Assembly (NCBI RefSeq): GCF_037392515.1
Contig: NC_090291.1
Coordinates: 27,886,001-27,950,000 of the forward strand
From: Haliotis asinina
Taxonomy: Eukaryota > Mollusca > Gastropoda > Lepetellida > Haliotidae
Direction: 5' to 3'
DNA: 64,000 bases
Shown: piece after piece, positions 47,101 to 57,865 of the stretch
Numbering within the stretch: position 1 is the first letter of the stretch
How the letters are laid out: each line of letters begins with the position of its first letter
The notes under the pieces: model-generated
Seen by the model: the letters and a program-made list of their open reading frames with translations, nothing else
The model's database searches: none
Told to the model about the DNA's origin: nothing
Made by a program: the position numbers and the translations under genes

Positions 47101-50100
47101 TTATTTGTAAGCTCCAGTTGTAACTGTACTGAGTTCAACCATTATTCTATTTCCTTCCATAATTTAAAAACAAATTCACATTCCCATAAAAAAATTTTCA
47201 TCTTATATAACTTTCAATGTATGCATAATATAAAAACAACATGTATAGACTTTAAATACAATGTACAATACAACATATGCACCCTGTAGTTGTGCATGCA
47301 TAGTAAAGTTCAACATATATCATATATACTTTGTACATGCACAAAACCACATGCCTTGAACCTGAATTACACAATACATCGTATATATCCCCTGTGTACA
47401 ATACATAGAACATATACACTGCACCTTTACATACATAACATGTACATGGAACATGTATAACACACTTCTTCACATGTACAAGGTGCAGTTTTAAAACATT
47501 ACATCACAGATACCTTGTAAATGTATATACCTCGCTATGCATCACAAATACACTGCACACACAAGGAAAGAAAGAAACAAACAAACAAACGAAAAGAAAT
47601 GAGAAAGTAAAACAAAAACAACAAAATTGTTTCCAAATTATGTATACAAATATATATAAAGATATATGTATAGCATGTACATTGCAGAGTTGAAAAAACT
47701 TTAAAATAAAAAAAATCAAGGGTCGTCAGGTTCGAATACTTGGAGCAGTGGAGATCACTTTTGGTGAATTTTGTTAAATCACTATTCCTTTTGGAAATAA
47801 ACTTTTCTACCTTGAATGTATCTTTTTAAAACTTTAAGGAACTGTCCAGTTTTGGGTATATCTTTAGTGCTAATTTTAATTGTGTCTTTATGCAGGGATA
47901 ACTGTATGATTTAATCGTAGACAATAGTCACAAAAGAAACAAGGAATTTTGTCAGCTGCAATTGCTGCATACTTTGGTTAATCCAACCTTGAAGGTGATT
48001 CCAAAAGTTTTTTGTTCTATCACATTCCCAGTATACATGACACAATATCCCATACACATTATTACAGAAAGGGCAGGAAGCATTGTCAAGTCGTTTCATC
48101 TTCACCAATTCTTGTTTAGTATAAATAATTTCGTGTAGGAACTTGTATTGAAAGTCTAGAAGTTACTGTCTCTTAAATCTTTTTCTGTAGTTAGTAAAAG
48201 TCTTGTGCCATTCAAAATCATTATCATCAAATCGGTTCTCCCATTTGCGACATATTGTGGTTTAGCACTGTCAGAAATCAGTTTATTATATTTTTTAACC
48301 CTTTTACAGGGGTAAGAAAATCCCTTTGTAGTATATTATTAATGAGATCAATGCCATGAGAATGTCTGTATCCTTCCACTGATTGTTTTCATGATTAAGG
48401 TAAAATGTATGAAATATATCTGAGATCGAGATGAGTAACCCTTACATTATATTTCTTTTTCAGATCATGTAAAGACAACAAACCTTGTTCTTTATGTGAA
48501 TCTCTCATGAATAACATTTCTTTATTAGCCCAGTGTCTAATAATGCGATTTGGGTTTTTAAAGTTATGGTTGAGCCATATGGGTTGAGCTAAGATTTCAT
48601 TAATGTTATCAGCTTCTATTATGTTTCGGTTACAGAATAGCTTCCATGCCTTCAGAACATCCTTCAACAACGGATTTTCAGCATCGACGATATCCTGAAA
48701 GTTTGCACCATAATTTAATATATCCTTCAGTGGCAAATTGCATGGATTATTTAAATTTGATTTGTTCATGTACCTTCTCACTGCCATGGCTTTAATATCA
48801 ACCATACGCAGACCCCCTTCAATGTCATATTTTAGTGTGTTCATTTTAATTTGGTCTATTTTGTCATCCCCAATAAATTTGAAAAATAATTTCTCTAGTG
48901 AAATTATAAATGTTTCCTAATTTTGAAATAGCTAATGTTTTAATGACTGTAATGTTACTAGTTAGTGTTAAATGCCTTTTTTTCCATGTTGCCAGGAGTC
49001 TATTGATCTCTTCCAGTCTTTTTCTTGTATTGATGACTCATAAGTCATTCAAATCAGGAGTAAACATAATCCCCAGGACATCAAATTCCTATTTTTGCCA
49101 GTCTATATCCAAATCCCCACGGAGAATATCTCTGCTACCTGCTTCAGAGCCATTCCAAATTGCTTTAGTCTTATCTATGTTCATCTTTAACCCTGACATG
49201 CCATAAAATATGTTAAGAGTTTCAATAGCAGTGTGTAAACTTTAATCAGTGTGTAATAATATATATATACACCAGCGTCTGATCTTTGGACCAAAGCCGG
49301 AATTTACAAAATCCTTCAAAACTATGTCAAATGCCTTTTCAAAGTGAATCAGGATTAACAGACCCGGTGTATCTCTTATTTGGTTTCAAACATGATGTCA
49401 TATCATATAGTACTAGTCTCGTATTTTCACTTAATTTTCTACCTGGTATAAATCCAGTCTCGTTTTCATGTATGAGAGAATCAAGGGTTTGTTTTAGTCG
49501 ATTAGATGCATACACTAATTATTTCATACAAAGCATTTAGTAACGTAATTGGTCTCCAGGTGTTAAATACGTTTCATGGTAAGAGACAGCATGTTCACTG
49601 TATAAACGTCTTTAATAAATCTGCAAATCCAAACTTTGAGGGGTTTTTTCAAACAAAATTGAAAAAATCGACTCGGAATCCATCTAATCCTGGACTTGTG
49701 TTATTTTTCATGGATTTAACTCCAAATGATATTTCATTTATGTCTATTTTTCCACTTTGTCCTGCTAGTCAACGTTGGGGTTAAAACCTGTCGTAAATAG
49801 TCCTGTTATGTTAAAATGTTTCCTGTCGTTTTTAGTAAAATCACTCTTTAGAACTCTTATCTTTTCGTCAGATTCCACATGACTCTAATCATACATGATC
49901 AAGACATGCTCAGGCATATCCAGCGTCTTGACCTGTTATCCATTACGTTTGTCAGTTTTGTACTTCCCAGCTTCTAACATGCCATTCAAATACGTTAACT
50001 GTTACAGACTCACTGCAAAAATTCCTCCGACGCTGTCAATGTCTCGTTTTCCTTCCTCCAAGCACCGTCACCGCCGGGGTTAGGGCTGGTAGTGAAATTC

Positions 50101-50730
50101 AGATGTAGGTGGCTGTATGTGATGTTGCTGCCGAGATCATTGACACACAGACCTGTGTTCCACCAGTTGGTGCAGGTTGTCCATGGCAGCGGTGAGCAGA
50201 ATGACTTATATAGGTAGTACATGGTCCATGCAATAATCAGATTGTAGGAGATGGAACTGAAGAATGAAACTAGAGCCTGTGAGATTCCAATACCTGCAAA
50301 ACATGTAGAAATTGCATGAAAAAAATATGACTCTCGTTCAAAAGCCTATCCGAACACCAAAACCCAATTCACGGAATGTCTACATGTTCATGTCAGGATG
50401 AAGCACTGTGTTGCTTAGATTGACGGATCTCGTACATTCATTTTAAGTAGTTGAAAGAGGAATACAATATCATGCAGACATACACAATTACAATTCGAAC
50501 CTTTAAATAAAGGGCACATGGCCCACACATGGGCAGCGCTCCTACTGGAGAACTGACCAATGGAAACCTCCAGAAAGAAGATAGGAACAACACACAGCAG
50601 AAGTCCACAGAAGTAGGGGATGAGGAAGGCACCTGTAGATATGAAAGGAACCATTAAAGGTTATTTTGAACATCAGTTTTCTTGACAACCAGTGGTATGT
50701 TCATGAAAGATCGTCTGCCCACGTTTCACA

Positions 50731-50766
<36 letters not shown>

Positions 50767-51217
50767 CATACCTCCTCCATTTCTGTTACAGAGGTAAGGA
50801 AACCTCCAAAATGTCCCAAGTCCCACAGCAAAGCCAATTTGAGACAATATATATTCTCTTTTATTTGTCCAAAGTTCTCTATGTCCACGATGATCTGCCC
50901 TTGCCCCTTCCTGTTGCTGATGCATGATAGCCAAAGTTGTCGGCGCCTGTCAAATTATTTAAAGACTGCATTATGAGCTGCCATTACAAGACAACATATG
51001 CATGGGGTTTGTTTTCAGGTTCAATGGGTCAACATAAGCTGCGATCAAGTCGTTCACTCACTCACTTACATCTACTCACGTATCTTATACTTCTCTTAAG
51101 CACAGCCTTTAGTTGAATGTTCTCTTTATTCTCCTCATGTCCAGCTTTCTCGCAACGTGTGCGGTTAGTATCAGCCGGGGTCTGGTAGAAGCGCCAGGGT
51201 CTACTACACTTAATCAT
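40940..51217 (-). CDS. SLC6-family sodium-coupled transporter, 13 exons (gene span, 3' end missing)
   Basis: This is a plasma-membrane member of the neurotransmitter:sodium symporter family (LeuT fold, 12 TM). Thirteen exons with matching phases give 612 residues. TM1 is [16 protein letters not shown] (84-99), followed by NGGG and AFLIPYF. TM3 carries the pocket tyrosine Y165. EL2 has the paired cysteines C189/C198 in [12 protein letters not shown] and three N-glycosylation sequons. TM6 is [10 protein letters not shown] (341-350), TM7 includes GELSSIF, and TM8 ends IVGTDSM (Na2 residues D443/S444). No aspartate sits at the amine-binding TM1 position (G88), so an amino-acid-type or orphan carrier is more likely than a monoamine carrier. 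The EL2 and TM2 look closest to glycine transporters. The Na1-site asparagines are replaced. No stop codon was reached. Confidence 0.92.
41872..41972 (-). CDS. SLC6 exon 12 (TM11)
   Basis: The acceptor TCGTTTTGCAG and donor CTCAGT|GTATGT bound residues 523-556: [16 protein letters not shown], the conserved D(I/V).MG.RP-type loop, then TM11 [14 protein letters not shown]. Confidence 0.88.
42824..42923 (-). CDS. SLC6 exon 11 (TM10)
   Basis: The acceptor CCTTTCAG and donor CTATG|GTAAGT bound residues 490-522: [19 protein letters not shown] then [15 protein letters not shown], the canonical G.Y....D.Y.......E signature of TM10. Confidence 0.92.
43210..43341 (-). CDS. SLC6 exon 10 (end TM8, TM9)
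   Basis: The acceptor TTTTCTTACAG and donor CTGGG|GTAAGT bound 44 codons. [16 protein letters not shown] closes TM8 and [20 protein letters not shown] is TM9. Confidence 0.9.
43732..43844 (-). CDS. SLC6 exon 9 (TM8)
   Basis: The acceptor TACTTTACAAG and donor CTATG|GTAAGT bound residues 408-445: [17 protein letters not shown] then [22 protein letters not shown] and the Na2-site DS pair are kept. Confidence 0.92.
44375..44499 (-). CDS. SLC6 exon 8 (TM7)
   Basis: Residues 366-407: [19 protein letters not shown], then [18 protein letters not shown]. Ungapped alignment to the family RD.......N..TS...G block puts Gly375 where the Na1-coordinating Asn is expected. Ser379, the chloride-site serine position, is kept. 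Confidence 0.92.
45070..45215 (-). repeat. R1 repeat fragment in SLC6 intron
   Basis: CCGCCACATAGCTGGAATCT and GTGTGATGTAAAACTCACTC with ACTCACC form the R1 tail read in minus orientation. The middle is degenerate. Confidence 0.5.
45256..45359 (-). CDS. SLC6 exon 7 (TM6)
   Basis: The acceptor CATTCTAG and donor GTCAG|GTAATC bound residues 332-365: [34 protein letters not shown]. The segment aligns without gaps to family TM6. Two glycines usual in the unwound part are Asn345 and Thr347. Confidence 0.92.
45545..45780 (+). repeat. R1 repeat, near-complete copy
   Basis: In order: TTGTTTTACGCCGCAATCAG, CCAGCTACATGGCGGC, CTGTAAATAATCGGGTCTGG, GATCATCGATCTAAGCAATT, CCCGTTAGTCGCCTCTCACG, GACAAGCATGGGTTGCTGAA and GGATCTTCACGG. 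It is the fullest copy here, inside an SLC6 intron. Confidence 0.8.
45962..46096 (-). CDS. SLC6 exon 6 (TM5 region)
   Basis: The acceptor TCGTACAG and donor ATTCAG|GTCATA bound 45 codons: [20 protein letters not shown] then [20 protein letters not shown], the conserved VVY.TA..PY...T... and Y(F/Y)L.PD blocks. Confidence 0.92.
46478..46610 (-). CDS. SLC6 exon 5 (TM4)
   Basis: The acceptor TTTTCTGTCTCCAG and donor GAAAG|GTAGGT bound residues 242-286: [44 protein letters not shown]. The KS.GK motif before TM5 is present. Confidence 0.92.
46611..50013. other. SLC6 intron 4 with LINE insertion
   Basis: This 3.4-kb intron is filled mostly by an L1/Tx1-like LINE relic (47,690-49,890). The stretch 46,611-47,690 is AT-rich with no supported feature. 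Confidence 0.7.
47690..49890 (-). mobile_element. L1/Tx1-like LINE relic, 5' truncated
   Basis: Minus-strand frames in order: [13 protein letters not shown] near 49,710, an RPITLLN-like block near 49,560, ETGFIPGRK near 49,450, an FEKAFD block near 49,345 followed by [10 protein letters not shown], then [20 protein letters not shown] near 48,800 and the zinc-knuckle-like [18 protein letters not shown] near 48,070. The frame ends at about 47,782. This is the RT plus zf-RVT arrangement of L1/Tx1-type ORF2. Frameshifts and stops mark it as dead. The endonuclease end is missing. It lies in SLC6 intron 4 in the same orientation as the gene. Confidence 0.8.
50014..50293 (-). CDS. SLC6 exon 4 (TM3, EL2)
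   Basis: The acceptor CATGTTTTGCAG and donor TTTGCA|GTGAGT bound residues 148-241. TM3 is [20 protein letters not shown] with the binding-site Tyr165. EL2 has [15 protein letters not shown], sequons NIT, NFT and NET, and the ASEEF closing motif. Confidence 0.93.
50501..50632 (-). CDS. SLC6 exon 3 (TM2)
   Basis: The acceptor CATATCTACAG and donor TTAAAG|GTTCGA bound residues 105-148: [36 protein letters not shown]. The P.FFLE..(L/I)GQ(F/Y)(S/T)S signature is intact. Confidence 0.93.
50728..50768. repeat. (ACGC)n microsatellite next to SLC6 exon 2 donor
   Basis: About ten GCAC/ACGC units occur. On the minus strand they read GTATGT(GCGT)n, starting about 6 nt after the exon 2 donor at 50,771. 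Confidence 0.9.
50772..50946 (-). CDS. SLC6 exon 2 (TM1)
   Basis: The acceptor ATAATTTGACAG and donor GGAGGAG|GTATGT bound residues 47-104. A charged leader ([19 protein letters not shown]) precedes TM1 [16 protein letters not shown] and NRNGG. Thr91 replaces the family Asn of GN.WRFPY. Confidence 0.92.
51080..51217 (-). CDS. SLC6 exon 1 (N-terminal, proposed)
   Basis: ATG at 51,217-51,215 opens 46 codons ([20 protein letters not shown]...) ending at a strong donor, TAC|GTGAGT, in phase 0. That fits exon 2. SLC6 N-termini are cytosolic and poorly conserved, so support is only the frame, phase and distance. An in-frame ATG in exon 2 is an alternative start. Confidence 0.55.
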
Positions 51218-51969
51218 TTTGAACCTCCAGCTTCATTTATCTTTTCACTGGTGTGTAACGGTTACACTTCTTGTGTCTGCACAATCCTTTAACATTTTTC
51301 GCATTTATTTTTTGTTTGTTTTTAAAGTTTCATGAAGTAATTTATTCATGGGGCAAGGTATAATGCTTCTAAACGCAATCTGTGCATGTTTAAATGAACA
51401 GAACAAGATAAAAAAATATATGAAAACAACATTTAGAGCATTTCTATAATGAAAACAGTAGATCAATGAAAAAACAACTTCTGTTCCATAGTGATAATTA
51501 AATACGCAAATGTAATTTGGTAAATGTACCCTTTAAACTGTACTGGCATTCATACTTGAAATAACGTCTGTATACCTTGATACCAAATGTGGGAGTTAAG
51601 GACGGAGTCACGTGAATACACACGCATTTATACATTTATAATAATGCTAGTACGAGTTGAGTGTGACAGAATACCTTGTGCACATCAAAATCACAACCAG
51701 TAACACTCACTGAATAGATACGATTTGTTTTATCTATGCTAAGGTGATTTCATCACATAAAGCTTTATATCCATTCCACTAAAGCTTCTTTGTGTTTAAA
51801 TACCACTAAATTCCTTTTTTTTCAAATCCCGAGTATTCATAAACTTGTATGTCTCGTCAACAGACGCTATCTAAGAGTATTTGTTTGGACTGTATCTGTA
51901 CTGTGATTTACACATGCAGGGCGCTTCAGAAGCTGTCGATTTGATGTTTACGCGTATCCACTTAATATT
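51218..51969. other. 5' flank of SLC6
   Basis: The presumed promoter side of the minus-strand gene is AT-rich. I recognise no TATA box or other element with confidence. Confidence 0.4.
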
Positions 51970-52130
51970 TGGGGACGGGTAGCCTAGTGGGTAAAGTGTT
52001 CGCTCGTCACGCCGAGGACCAGGGTTCGAAAGGATGGGTACAATGTGTGAAACCTACTTATGATGTCCAGCGCTAGAATGTTGCGAAAAGCAGCGTAAAA
52101 CCATACATCCCCGCTCACTCATTCACTTAA
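51970..52130 (+). repeat. R2 SINE copy
   Basis: GGGTAGCCTAGTGGGTAAAG (A box), GTTCGCTCGTCACGCCGAGG, GGGTTCGAAAGG (B box), TACAATGTGTGAAACC and tail AGCGTAAAACCATAC then CTCACTCATTCAC. It is the best-kept head of this family here. Confidence 0.8.
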
Positions 52131-52887
52131 AGGGGAAGTGTACACGAAAAAAATCACATTGATTCTAATGTGAAACAAAGTAAAACATTCTAATTATTTA
52201 ATATCAATGTTTGAAAATATACACTTATTTTTCTTACAATGAAAGTATAACCCTCAAAATAAGTGCTGAAATGCTTTGCCATTATAAGGTCTTTGCTTGT
52301 CGCGATAAACAGGGCAGAGTTACCGCCCTTTGATTATGACGTATTTGGTGACACTTGATTGTAGACTGGTCTCCTGTCCACTCTCAAAACAATAGATATT
52401 AAATACAGAAATTAATCACGAGAAAAACGTGTGTGAAAATAGGAAAGAAGCGTAAAATGTAAGCAGCAGGACCACTTTATGTCTGTTTCACCATTCAAGA
52501 AGACCAGCACTATTAAATATTTACCGTTAATTCATATCAAACAAATGTTGACAAAAAATGAACTCACCTTGGGAAAAGCAATTTTCAGCAAAGTGGCACC
52601 ACAAAAGATCACGATAAAAATTAAATCACCAAACAGAAATGTTATTTTGCAATTCAAATAATATGAAATCTCAATTAAGCTTTTCATTATCAAAACTTAA
52701 AATAGTTAGAAAAATATAGCAGCATATATAGTTTATTAATGATGCACTCTTCGGGAAATTGATCATAAACATTTTCATTTGGGTGAAAGAAAATACAGTT
52801 GAGAAGGCAGTCTCCGGTTGAACATTATACATATTACAATTAGTTAGATGATAACACAATGTTGACTTTTTTCAAAAAGCAACGTCA
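52131..52887. other. AT-rich spacer
   Basis: I see no supportable feature. The short open frames look like chance. Confidence 0.5.
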
Positions 52888-52899
52888 TCATAGTGTGGA

Positions 52900-52981
52900 A
52901 CTGACCACACGGCCAGCTGATGGCCAGACAACAGCTAGATTAATACAGTAGCATCCAGACACAAGAACCACTCCTATACCT
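52900..52981 (-). pseudogene. Possible relic of an SLC6 TM3 exon
   Basis: On the minus strand, CGCATGGTGCAG is followed in the same phase as SLC6 exon 4 by GIGVVLVSGCYCINLAVVW. This resembles the start of that exon in the family (GIG...VS.......NL..AW) but with two residues fewer before the Trp and stops soon after. It lies upstream of the SLC6 gene. It could be a decayed tandem duplicate or chance. Confidence 0.3.
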
Positions 52982-53734
52982 GCACCATGCGAAATGGGTC
53001 TAATAAGTTCTGACAATGTCATTTGTTCATCAGTCGTGCAACAATGACTGACGTCATTTCTAAGGGACATAAGCCATGGTGTGTTTAAGTGAACATAGAC
53101 CTCGCGCTTATGTGGACAATCTGAATCGATATAAAGCAAAACATAAATTAGCTTCCTAGTACTTCTGACATCTGTACAGTTTTGGCTACAAAACTGCTTG
53201 ACAAACACATTTTATGATGAAAAAGTGCAAGGCAGAAATGTTAATTTTTGCGTAAACATGCCCTTCAATATTTTGGGACACCAGAGATGCTATAACAGTG
53301 ACATCAGAGTCAGCCATAAGTTAGACATAGTTAAGAAAATACCTGCCAGTGCGCTGGGTGCCTATCCTGACAGTAATCCATGTAGATGAGTACAAAGTGA
53401 CCATTGCACAATGTATGTTACATAATATGTTATTATAGGTGGTTAATATGCAATGAGGATTTGGGGGTTCAAAAAGAGAGAGCTGATATTTTTATACATT
53501 GCAAATTCAGTCTGTATGAAGATTTAATGCCTCATACTGCTGGGCGAATTCTAACAGACGAATGGATTCAATATTGTGGTAACAAAAGCATTTTTTACTT
53601 TGTATTAGCTGTTTAATAATAGATATCTTACCTGTATCATATAGTTTTAGAAACAAACAGAAACAAACATAGGAATGAAAGGACATGAAATAGTAAGAGC
53701 AATGGGTCCGGTGGGGTGGGGGAAATTGGGGCAC
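52982..53734. other. Spacer
   Basis: Nothing supportable was seen. I looked here for further SLC6-like exons and found none. Confidence 0.45.
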
Positions 53735-54135
53735 GAGGTGGGCAGCTGTCTAAGGGCGCCAGGCTGGTAATCCAGCGAGTTCGAGCTTGAGATCGGGCTC
53801 ACCTGTGACTGGGTGTAAATTAAAGCCTTGGAGTCAGCTTGGCGTACCTGACTCCATCCATGTTGTCACAACCCCTAGTGTGCAGTACACAATGCAGTGT
53901 ACTTAAAAGAACCCACGAATCCTTTGGCATAGTAAACTTGGACAGAGTTCTGTGACTATGTGCTTTGAAAGGATAAGGATGTTAAAGTCACAATATCTCG
54001 GTGGGTCTTGTAGGCACCAGGAGTTGTATGATCCTTGGGAGTTGAGATTGAAAAATGCCATTGAGATAAACATCCAAGATTCGCGGGAAAACTAAGTACT
54101 TTTGAGCAGTTGAACTGGATACTGACGCTATACAA
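53735..54135 (+). repeat. SINE family R3, plus copy
   Basis: Head GGGCAGCTGTCTAAGGGCGC, GGTAATCCAGCGAG, GATCGGGCTCACCTGTGACT, body CACAACCCCTAGTGTGCAGT and CTTAAAAGAACCCACGAATC, 3' part TACTGACGCTATACAAATGT. The partner of 12,235-12,720. Confidence 0.7.
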
Positions 54136-54354
54136 ATGTCAGTATGTATGCATTAGTACGTAACGTATTAGGTTGTGGAAAATTTAAAAAGAAAGAATAT
54201 TCCACAGTCTAGTATGACAACAAAAGTATACACCGAACAATTCACGTATACAATGGTGCGAAAACATTCCAGCAACCCCAGCAGACTTCTGGTTCAACCT
54301 CAACAGACACCATGGACTCCATGACAATCGCTGCACACGACCTCCCACACATCC

Positions 54355-54655
54355 AACCAGATGGCAGAAGGTCAGGGGTTCGAATCCCAGTCATGTCATA
54401 CAGAAAAGACATTAAAATGTGGTGTTTGTAGTCGCTCGACCTTGATATATGCAAGAATGACTGGTCCGTTCCGACTCAGCATAATGTGTTTGAGAAGGGT
54501 AATCACGCTTAACTGCCGTATGGAATCTGTGTGAGTTCTCACGATAAAACCAGCTTTCTAGTCTGGGCTAGTACAAGCAGCCACATATGTACACACATGC
54601 ACATCATCTGAGCGAAATATTCTCAAGAACAGCGCTAAACCCCATTTTACCTCAC
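54355..54655 (+). repeat. SINE family R4, plus copy
   Basis: B-box GGGGTTCGAATCCCAGTCAT, body GGTAATCACGCTTAACTGCC and TCTGGGCTAGTACAAGCAGC, tail GCGCTAAACCCCATTTTACC. It matches 3,480-3,735 in opposite orientation. Confidence 0.65.
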
Positions 54656-55129
54656 CTCATTACTGCACACACCAAACATCATGTTTTTTTTATATGAGCA
54701 TTTTGCATGAAAAACTATCCTAAAATCTATAAACTTGCAAACGATTCCATGATAAGCATCCAGAAAGTACTAGGAAAAGTGATGAGTTTCTCAAGCCTAT
54801 AATGGACTAGACTGGGGAAAAGAAAACCTGTTCAACTTTTGTGCAATGGTTACAAAGCGGTTTCTTATTCTTAAACACAAGCTTTAAAAATCCAGCATTT
54901 TTATATTCACTCCTAACATGAATGTATCAATAGCCTGCATGTCAATGCACAATGCACACTACCCATCCATCTGAACTGTATATCAACCATCCTCAACTGG
55001 ACGCTGGGATCAAACAGTCGCTCATCAACTACTCCATCCTAATAAATAGACACTCTACAGCATCTTAAGGAGGAAGCACCGTAAGGCTACATTTAACATC
55101 TGAACTCATAAAGATGCGGGTCAGAATGG

Positions 55130-55320
55130 ATTTTTGGAAAACCATGCTTATCTAAAGAGGCGATTGTCTTAAGAGGGCATCAGTTTCACTGATTTGGTTG
55201 ACATATGTCATCCTCCCATCAGAGTAGATCAAGCTGTCAGTCACTGGATTGTCTGGTCCATATTATTTACATACCAAAGCCATATTGCTGGAATAATTCT
55301 GAGAGGGGCGTTAAACAACA
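55130..55320 (-). repeat. R1 repeat copy
   Basis: Minus orientation with AACCATGCTTATC, TCACTGGATTGTCTGGTCCA, TATTATTTACATACC and CATATTGCTGGAATAATTCT. Confidence 0.6.
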
Positions 55321-55352
55321 AACACAAATAGTGATGTGATTCATGAATCCCA

Positions 55353-55625
55353 GGGGAAGGAAACAGCTACAAGCTGTAGCCACAAAGACATCTATGAAGG
55401 AAAGAAACAGCTACAAGCTGTAGCCACAAAGACATCTGTGAAGGAAAGAAACAGCTACAAGCTGTAGCCACAAAGACATCAATGAAGGAAGGAAACAGCT
55501 ACAAGCTGTAGCTACAAAGACATCTATGAAGGAAGGAAACAGATACAAGCTGTAGCCACAAAGACATCTATGAACAATGGAAACAGTTACAAGCTGTAGC
55601 CACAAAGACATCTATGAAGGATGGA
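55353..55625. repeat. 44-bp minisatellite with internal palindrome
   Basis: Six units read GAAGGAAAGAAACAGCTACA, AGCTGTAGCCACAAAGACAT, CTAT. Each holds GCTACA-AGC-TGTAGC, a 6-bp perfect stem with a 3-nt loop, so the array can form a row of hairpins on either strand. Confidence 0.9.
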
Positions 55626-57865
55626 AAAAGTGGTTGTTTGAGCAACACTGCATGTCCAAGGAAGAAGCTGAACACACTTCAACATTTGTCAAAAAAACTG
55701 AATGTTTATAACATACATGCATGCAGACACCTTTCATATATAGGATTGTCAACCAGAATGTACAACTGTGCGAAGTACAGTCACTAATCAGTTAGTATAA
55801 GGAAGTCTTGACAAGTTACATGTTAGAATCTGTTAAATCTGTATCAGATTAATATAAACTGACTTCATCAATGGACTTCATCATTTTAGAATATTATAGT
55901 TAACACAAAGGCTACATGTAGAGGAACAAATGTTTGCCATTAAAATATTTTAATTGTTATATATGTGTAAATCCAATTTTCTGGATAGTGATTGGTTAAT
56001 TCAAATCATTCAGAGGTACATAATCACATTTTCCAACACACTATGTATTTTTCCAAATCTTAATAACATGTTATGGTAGAATGGAGATAAACATACTGAG
56101 TTGGAAAATCAGCTGGATATAACAAAATTATAATGACTCTTAATTATTTATTTAAAACTTCACACTATTTGTGTCCTTATATACCTCTGATTTTCCAATG
56201 TAGTATTTTTATCTCCTAAATATCTGGTATATGTACATTCCGCTACAAAAATGATTCAAGATGTTTATTGTACTCAAACAGACATCACATATTACATGAA
56301 AATAAATAGAAGTAACAATATATGTAACATATGTAAATATAAGAGGTTATATGTCATCCATGCCACATAATATGCAGAGAATCTCACCCAAGTGTCTACT
56401 GACATCAAATATATAAACACAAGTTGATAAGTAACAAATATCAAAGGCTTGTGAGGATATTTTTACCATTATCAATGAGTGTTGACATAATTGATATGAG
56501 AAGACACGTGGGTGATATTCCATTTATCATTCAAAATCATTCTTCATTAGTTTTCAATGAAAAATGTAGATCATTGAAACAAGGGGCTGCCATTAGATTT
56601 GCAGTGAGCGATGTCATAGTTGTGTGGTGTTACACAAAAAAACAACCATCTTCTGATCAGCTCAACCAAAACTTTTATTTGTGCTGATGACGTAATATCT
56701 GACATCACATGACCATTACGATATCAATGAGTATGAGGCACTGAGCATACATAGGTAACCTGGGCATCACACCAATCATTATTTGAGAAGAAATGTGTTA
56801 CAAAATATACGGTAACAGTTATTATGTGACAAAAATGATAGATCCTGTAACATTTATACATGTTTATCACAAAATATTTCTCTCTGACACAGCACTTTGG
56901 ATGTAAAACATATATTATATATATATAGCAAAGATTTAAGGATCATGAATAATTTGGGGAATAATTTGAGGGATAACACTAAGCAAATAATTTCATAAAT
57001 TATTCCCCAAAATATGTACAATCCCTACCTTATGTTTCTGATGCATACATTCAACTCATAAAAATATACTGTAATCTTCATCTAGATAATCATATTATAG
57101 CACCCATAATTATGTTAAGACGTTATTACCCTTCAGTGAACAAAATAGCAATTTTTGTAACCCTACACAGGCCCGAACCCCAAGTTTATTGTACCCATGC
57201 CCAAAACAAAACCAAAGCAATTTTTATGACACCACCAAACCAAAACCCAAACCCAAGCAATTCTTGTAACCCTACCCAAATCCAGATAAAACTCATCAGT
57301 TTTCATGACTGATGTATGTTTCTAATGCAAGAGGTGGAAGGTGCTGTGAACTTACTGGGAAAACTATAGCATTAATCACGCTATGAAGTTGCATTGATGT
57401 TGGATTTTACATAAACTGGGACATCAAATGACTCAAATATTTTGTTGATGTCTTTTACAAAGAAACAGTTCAAATGTACCAAACTGGCATGATTTGATAC
57501 AAGGAAAGCAGAATGACAAATCAGCCCTCCTTACTTTGGGGGCACAATAACCATAACTTAATGGAAGAATACAAAACAGCAGAGTTTGAACATTTCAGTT
57601 GACAAGGCACAACTGTCCTATAACCACGACACATTTCAGTCATTTGTTTGAGATCTCAGTATACCACTGATATATATACTATACATGTGAGCATTATTAT
57701 AATAAACACTTACTGGGTCCAGATCCATAAAGAGTTTGTAAAGTTACGACATAGTGTAACTCTATTCTTTATCAAAGCATGGTGCTACAAACACGTTGAG
57801 GAATCCACGTCCTAAAAGATAAACAGTCATCTCCACTCTTTATGTATGACTTTGCAATCAAGTTA
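55626..57865. other. AT-rich intergenic stretch
   Basis: I see no supportable gene or repeat family. At 57,160-57,300 short CCCAAAACCAAAACC-type low-complexity sequence occurs. Confidence 0.5.
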
